Assembly: GCA_964580905.1 (NCBI GenBank)
Contig: CAZOLR010000006.1
Span: forward strand, 11,370-75,369
Reading direction: 5' to 3'
Source of the DNA: G041228335 sp964580905
GTDB lineage: Bacteria; Pseudomonadota; Alphaproteobacteria; Puniceispirillales; UBA1172
DNA length: 64,000 nt
Shown: one piece after another, positions 62,185 to 64,000 of the stretch
How positions within the stretch are numbered: the first letter of the stretch is position 1
Layout of the letters: every line of letters starts with the position of its first letter
Translations under genes and position numbers: made by a program
Notes under the pieces: generated by a model
Database searches by the model: none
The model's input: the letters and a program-made list of their open reading frames with translations, nothing else
Told to the model about the DNA's origin: nothing

Positions 62185-63444
62185 ATGAATTTACAAGATT
62201 TGAAAAAGAAATCCCCTGCGGAACTTCTTTCCTATGCGGAAGAGCTGGAAATTGAAAACGCTTCCACGCTCCGGACCCAGGATATGATGTTTGCCATCCT
62301 CAAACAGCTTGCCGAGGATGATATACCGATTTATGGCCGCGGCGTGCTTGAAGTTCTTCCTGACGGATTTGGTTTTCTGCGTTCGCCGGAAGCCAATTAT
62401 CTTCCGGGTCCTGACGATATTTATGTGTCGCCCAGCCAGATTCGTCGTTTCTCTCTGCGCACCGGTGATACCATTGACGGCCAGATCCGTGCGCCAAAAG
62501 AAGGTGAGCGCTATTTTGCCCTCCTTAAGGTAGAGCAGGTCAATTTCGAAGATCCGCAGGCTGTCCGCCACCGCATCAATTTTGACAACCTCACCCCTCT
62601 TTATCCGCAGGAAAAACTGACGCTTGAACTGCCATTTAATCCGGAAGTCAAAGACAACACGCCCCGGGTTATAGATCTCGTCGCGCCAATGGGCAAAGGC
62701 CAGCGCGGGTTGATCGTCGCGCCGCCGCGTACCGGTAAGACGATGATGCTCCAGTCCATCGCCCATGCAATTTCCGAAAATCATCCTGAGGTGTATCTGA
62801 TTGTTCTCCTCATTGATGAACGTCCGGAAGAAGTTACGGACATGCAGCGGTCGGTTAATGGCGAGGTAATCTCCTCCACTTTTGACGAGCCAGCTATTAG
62901 ACACGTCCAAGTCACTGATATGGTTATTGAAAAAGCAAAAAGACTCGTTGAACACAAACGTGATGTGGTCATCTTGCTTGACAGTATCACCCGTCTTGCC
63001 CGGGCCTATAACACGGTTGTGCCGTCCTCAGGCAAGGTGCTCACCGGCGGTGTTGATGCCAATGCCCTGCAACGCCCGAAGCGTTTCTTTGGCGCGGCAC
63101 GTAATATTGAAGAAGGTGGCTCGCTGACCATCATAGCCACCGCCCTGATCGAAACCGGCTCCCGCATGGATGAAGTCATTTTCGAAGAATTCAAGGGAAC
63201 AGGCAACTCGGAAGTCATTCTTGATCGCAAGCTTTCAGACAAGCGGATCTTTCCTGCCATCGATATCACCCGTTCCGGCACCCGCAAAGAAGAGCTTCTG
63301 GTCGACAAGGATACGCTGGCCAAAATGTGGGTGCTGCGACGCATACTCATGCAGATGGGGCCCGTCGATGCGATGGAATTCCTCGTCGACAAGCTCAAGC
63401 AATCCAAAGACAATCAGGATTTCTTCACGGCCATGAATTCCTGA
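62185..63444 (+). CDS. rho: Transcription termination factor Rho
   Basis: The hexameric RNA helicase that ends transcription at Rho-dependent sites. The 419-residue protein has an N-terminal RNA-binding domain starting LQDLKKKSPAELLSYAEEL, Walker A IVAPPRTGKT near residue 180, and the Q/R-loop region. The ATG at 62185 is chosen over a TTG 12 bases upstream. It is in the hemE-hemJ-rho group. A 10-bp hairpin overlaps its stop codon. Confidence 0.97.
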   Translation: MNLQDLKKKSPAELLSYAEELEIENASTLRTQDMMFAILKQLAEDDIPIYGRGVLEVLPDGFGFLRSPEANYLPGPDDIYVSPSQIRRFSLRTGDTIDGQIRAPKEGERYFALLKVEQVNFEDPQAVRHRINFDNLTPLYPQEKLTLELPFNPEVKDNTPRVIDLVAPMGKGQRGLIVAPPRTGKTMMLQSIAHAISENHPEVYLIVLLIDERPEEVTDMQRSVNGEVISSTFDEPAIRHVQVTDMVIEKAKRLVEHKRDVVILLDSITRLARAYNTVVPSSGKVLTGGVDANALQRPKRFFGAARNIEEGGSLTIIATALIETGSRMDEVIFEEFKGTGNSEVILDRKLSDKRIFPAIDITRSGTRKEELLVDKDTLAKMWVLRRILMQMGPVDAMEFLVDKLKQSKDNQDFFTAMNS

Positions 63445-63462
63445 TCTCGGCACGAGATCAGG
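63440..63462 (+). terminator. Hairpin at the rho stop codon
   Basis: CCTGATCTCG and CGAGATCAGG form a perfect 10-bp stem with a 3-base loop and include the rho TGA. No U-tract follows, so it is not a normal intrinsic terminator; it may protect the mRNA end. Confidence 0.35.
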
Positions 63463-63499
63463 TTCCGCCTGCTATTCCTGCCCCTTTGCCCCTTTGATT

Positions 63500-63991
63500 T
63501 CAGGACATGTGCCGTGCTTCATGGGCAATCAGCGCATTTTTCAGCGCAAGATTGCCCGGATCAACGGGCGACAACTCCCTGTATCCCCCATAATTGCCAA
63601 GGCTTCCGTCGTGGCGGGTTATGCGATGGCATGGAATGATGAGGGGGATGGGGTTGCGGGCGCAGGCTGATCCGGCGGCGCGGCTGGCCGTTGGTGATCC
63701 CGCCATGCGGGCAAATTCACCATAGGTTGCTGTCTCGCCATAGCCGATTTTCCGCATCACCTCCAACCAGCGTCTCAGCGCTGGTGTTCCTTCAGGATTG
63801 AGAGGAACGGTGAAAGATGTCAGCCTGCCCGAGCAATAGGCGTTGATCTGTTCCCATGTTTCACGTGAAACATCGTCTGCGTTTGTTGTATCGTTAGTGC
63901 CGTCGGCTGCCATATCGAGGCGTGTTATACTCTGACCATCACTGTAAACCGTAATCCAGCCGAACAGGCATTTCCGGGTTTCCCGAAACAT
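63500..63991 (-). CDS. ogt: Methylated-DNA-protein-cysteine S-methyltransferase (Ogt type)
   Basis: Repairs O6-alkylguanine by transfer to its own cysteine. The 163-residue protein has the C-terminal active site IIPCHRITRHDGSLGNYGG with Cys121 and the helix GETATYGEFARMAG. Another start beyond the window edge cannot be excluded. It is on the opposite strand to rho and takes the place where mnmE often follows rho. A perfect parS palindrome lies within codons 40-46. Confidence 0.92.
   Translation of the reverse strand: MFRETRKCLFGWITVYSDGQSITRLDMAADGTNDTTNADDVSRETWEQINAYCSGRLTSFTVPLNPEGTPALRRWLEVMRKIGYGETATYGEFARMAGSPTASRAAGSACARNPIPLIIPCHRITRHDGSLGNYGGYRELSPVDPGNLALKNALIAHEARHMS
63856..63873. 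other. parS centromere-like site
   Basis: ATGTTTCACGTGAAACAT is an exact 18-bp palindrome containing the 16-base ParB-binding consensus TGTTTCACGTGAAACA without mismatch. It lies inside the ogt coding sequence, about 3.2 kb from the predicted oriC, which is the usual distance range for origin-proximal parS. Confidence 0.88.
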
Positions 63992-64000
63992 AAGCCTTGT

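Noticed and set aside
1..64000. CRISPR arrays, insertion sequences, prophage, tRNA and rRNA genes
   Set aside because: No repeated spacer pattern, transposase, integrase or tRNA-like cloverleaf was seen; almost every base is in recognisable housekeeping genes.

Overview
The window is a gene-dense, ordinary-looking stretch of an alphaproteobacterial chromosome (66 protein genes, no mobile elements, no CRISPR, no rRNA or tRNA genes seen). Gene order is the main clue: tsaB-rimI-miaB-phoH-ybeY-corC-lnt-metK-trmB-rimP-nusA-ylxR-infB-rbfA-truB-rpsO-pnp, mutS-glnD-murJ-trpS-nfuA, hrcA-grpE-dnaK-dnaJ-dapB, hisB-hisH-hisA-hisF-hisE, and ppsR-maf-coaE-dnaQ next to hemE-hemJ-rho are all typical of Alphaproteobacteria. 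A heat-shock promoter in front of dnaK fits the alphaproteobacterial RpoH consensus exactly. Intergenic gaps are short and many genes overlap by 4 bases, which suggests a compact, perhaps marine or SAR116/Rhodospirillales-like genome; that finer placement is only a guess.

Layout, left to right: (1) 1-8012, the translation/transcription operon rimP-nusA-ylxR-infB-rbfA-truB-rpsO plus the start of pnp, all leftward; (2) 8010-16413, the tsaB to trmB housekeeping operon, leftward; (3) 16488-20152, envelope enzymes (polysaccharide deacetylase, Bax-like glucosaminidase), nfuA and trpS; (4) 20211-29744, murJ, glnD, mutS and the malic enzyme; (5) 29741-33538, a sugar kinase, a lipoprotein, nth, a DUF2244 protein and dapB; (6) 33627-41324, the chaperone genes dnaJ, dnaK, grpE, hrcA and the divergent rph-rdgB-hemW; (7) 41334-46021, an LpoA-like lipoprotein facing rsmI-yraN-BON lipoprotein-gshB; (8) 46025-51724, yifB, HIT and the histidine operon; (9) 51813-60320, the origin-side cluster xre-smr-lutC-lutB-lutA-tim44-(fxsA-secB)-dnaQ-coaE-maf-ppsR; (10) 60321-60635, a 315-bp intergenic region that I propose as the chromosomal replication origin; (11) 60636-64000, hemE-hemJ-rho and an ogt-type methyltransferase.

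The most important result is the replication origin region. The gap between ppsR (the RP001 family gene) and hemE is the position of oriC in Caulobacter crescentus. Here that gap contains DnaA-box-like 9-mers, a GANTC site and a 22-base pure A/T run. About 3.2 kb away, inside the ogt gene, lies a perfect 18-bp palindrome carrying the ParB site parS. Transcription polarity switches at the same place: 49 of 62 genes to the left run leftward, while hemE, hemJ and rho run rightward.

Other points worth attention are a terminator hairpin lying between the only plausible promoter and the first gene of the nusA operon, a similar arrangement in the pnp leader, a ylxR gene whose conserved N-terminus can be reached only from a CTG start, two RpoH-type promoters, a lutABC operon sitting inside the origin cluster, and at least seven tail-to-tail gene pairs with touching or overlapping stop codons and no terminators.
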